A stretch of 64,000 bases of DNA, taken from contig CM065713.1 of assembly GCA_017654935.2 (NCBI GenBank), positions 16,969,445 through 17,033,444 of the forward strand, in the 5' to 3' direction. Below the pieces are notes generated by a model. It saw only the letters and a program-made list of their open reading frames with translations, was not told where the DNA came from and made no database searches. Below, piece after piece: positions 63,920-64,000 of this stretch; the first letter of the stretch is position 1; each line of letters begins with the position of its first letter. A program made the translations under genes and the position numbers. This DNA is from Phymorhynchus buccinoides. Its lineage: Eukaryota; Mollusca; Gastropoda; Neogastropoda; Raphitomidae.

Positions 63920-64000
63920 GAGAGACAGAGAGAGAGAGAACGAACAAACCAACGAACGAACGAACAAAATATTATTTATTCAGGATAATGAGATAAGCTA

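Overview
This window looks like intergenic or accessory nuclear DNA of a marine invertebrate animal, most likely a mollusc. The basis is several animal non-LTR retrotransposon families, a Penelope-like element, very dense (GA)n/(GT)n microsatellites and many minisatellites and fold-back elements; the mollusc assignment is inference. I found no convincing host protein-coding gene, rRNA or tRNA. Nearly every long open frame is either a microsatellite read-through (poly-SL, poly-RE, poly-TH) or part of a retrotransposon.

Layout. 1-8270: microsatellites, two antisense copies of a CR1/Jockey-like LINE (here 'LINE D', 1858-3077 and 6735-7935), and small hairpin elements. 8271-9410: a 70-bp satellite. 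10240-13787: a 33-bp minisatellite inside a possible DNA transposon, an 88-bp repeat, two large fold-back structures and compound CT/CA tracts. 13788-16045: a decayed 'LINE A' (endonuclease plus part of the RT). 16740-17500: an antisense LINE tail ('LINE E'). 17928-22990: an ancient tandem array of a roughly 30-bp unit, re-amplified twice (30 bp x7, 45 bp x13) and split by later insertions, including an element with 11-bp terminal inverted repeats at about 20847-21835. 23665-26372: a 2.7-kb element with inverted repeats of about 350-400 bp, holding an antisense LINE A tail between two (GA)n tracts. 26440-27140: a 47-bp satellite. 28258-28560: an antisense LINE tail ('LINE F'). 29-40 kb: microsatellites, dispersed repeat families (named N, G and H here) and inverted-repeat elements.

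40649-57560 is the most structured part. A three-level nest (CR1-like LINE C inside RNase H-bearing LINE B inside LINE A) is repeated three times in tandem with a period of about 5.35-5.38 kb. LINE B is flanked by a roughly 16-bp target-site duplication. The three copies are mosaics of one another, suggesting gene conversion or unequal exchange. 58106-62665 is an almost complete Penelope-like element (reverse transcriptase plus GIY-YIG endonuclease) split by a 5'-truncated CR1 insertion with a 10-bp target-site duplication. 63198-63436 is a small piggyBac-type MITE with TTAA at both ends. The window ends in a long (GA)n tract.

The elements have a shared history rather than a shared function. 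A recurring theme is that LINE pieces abut (TC)n tracts, always with TC on the LINE sense strand, which suggests either a microsatellite insertion preference or repeated breakage there.
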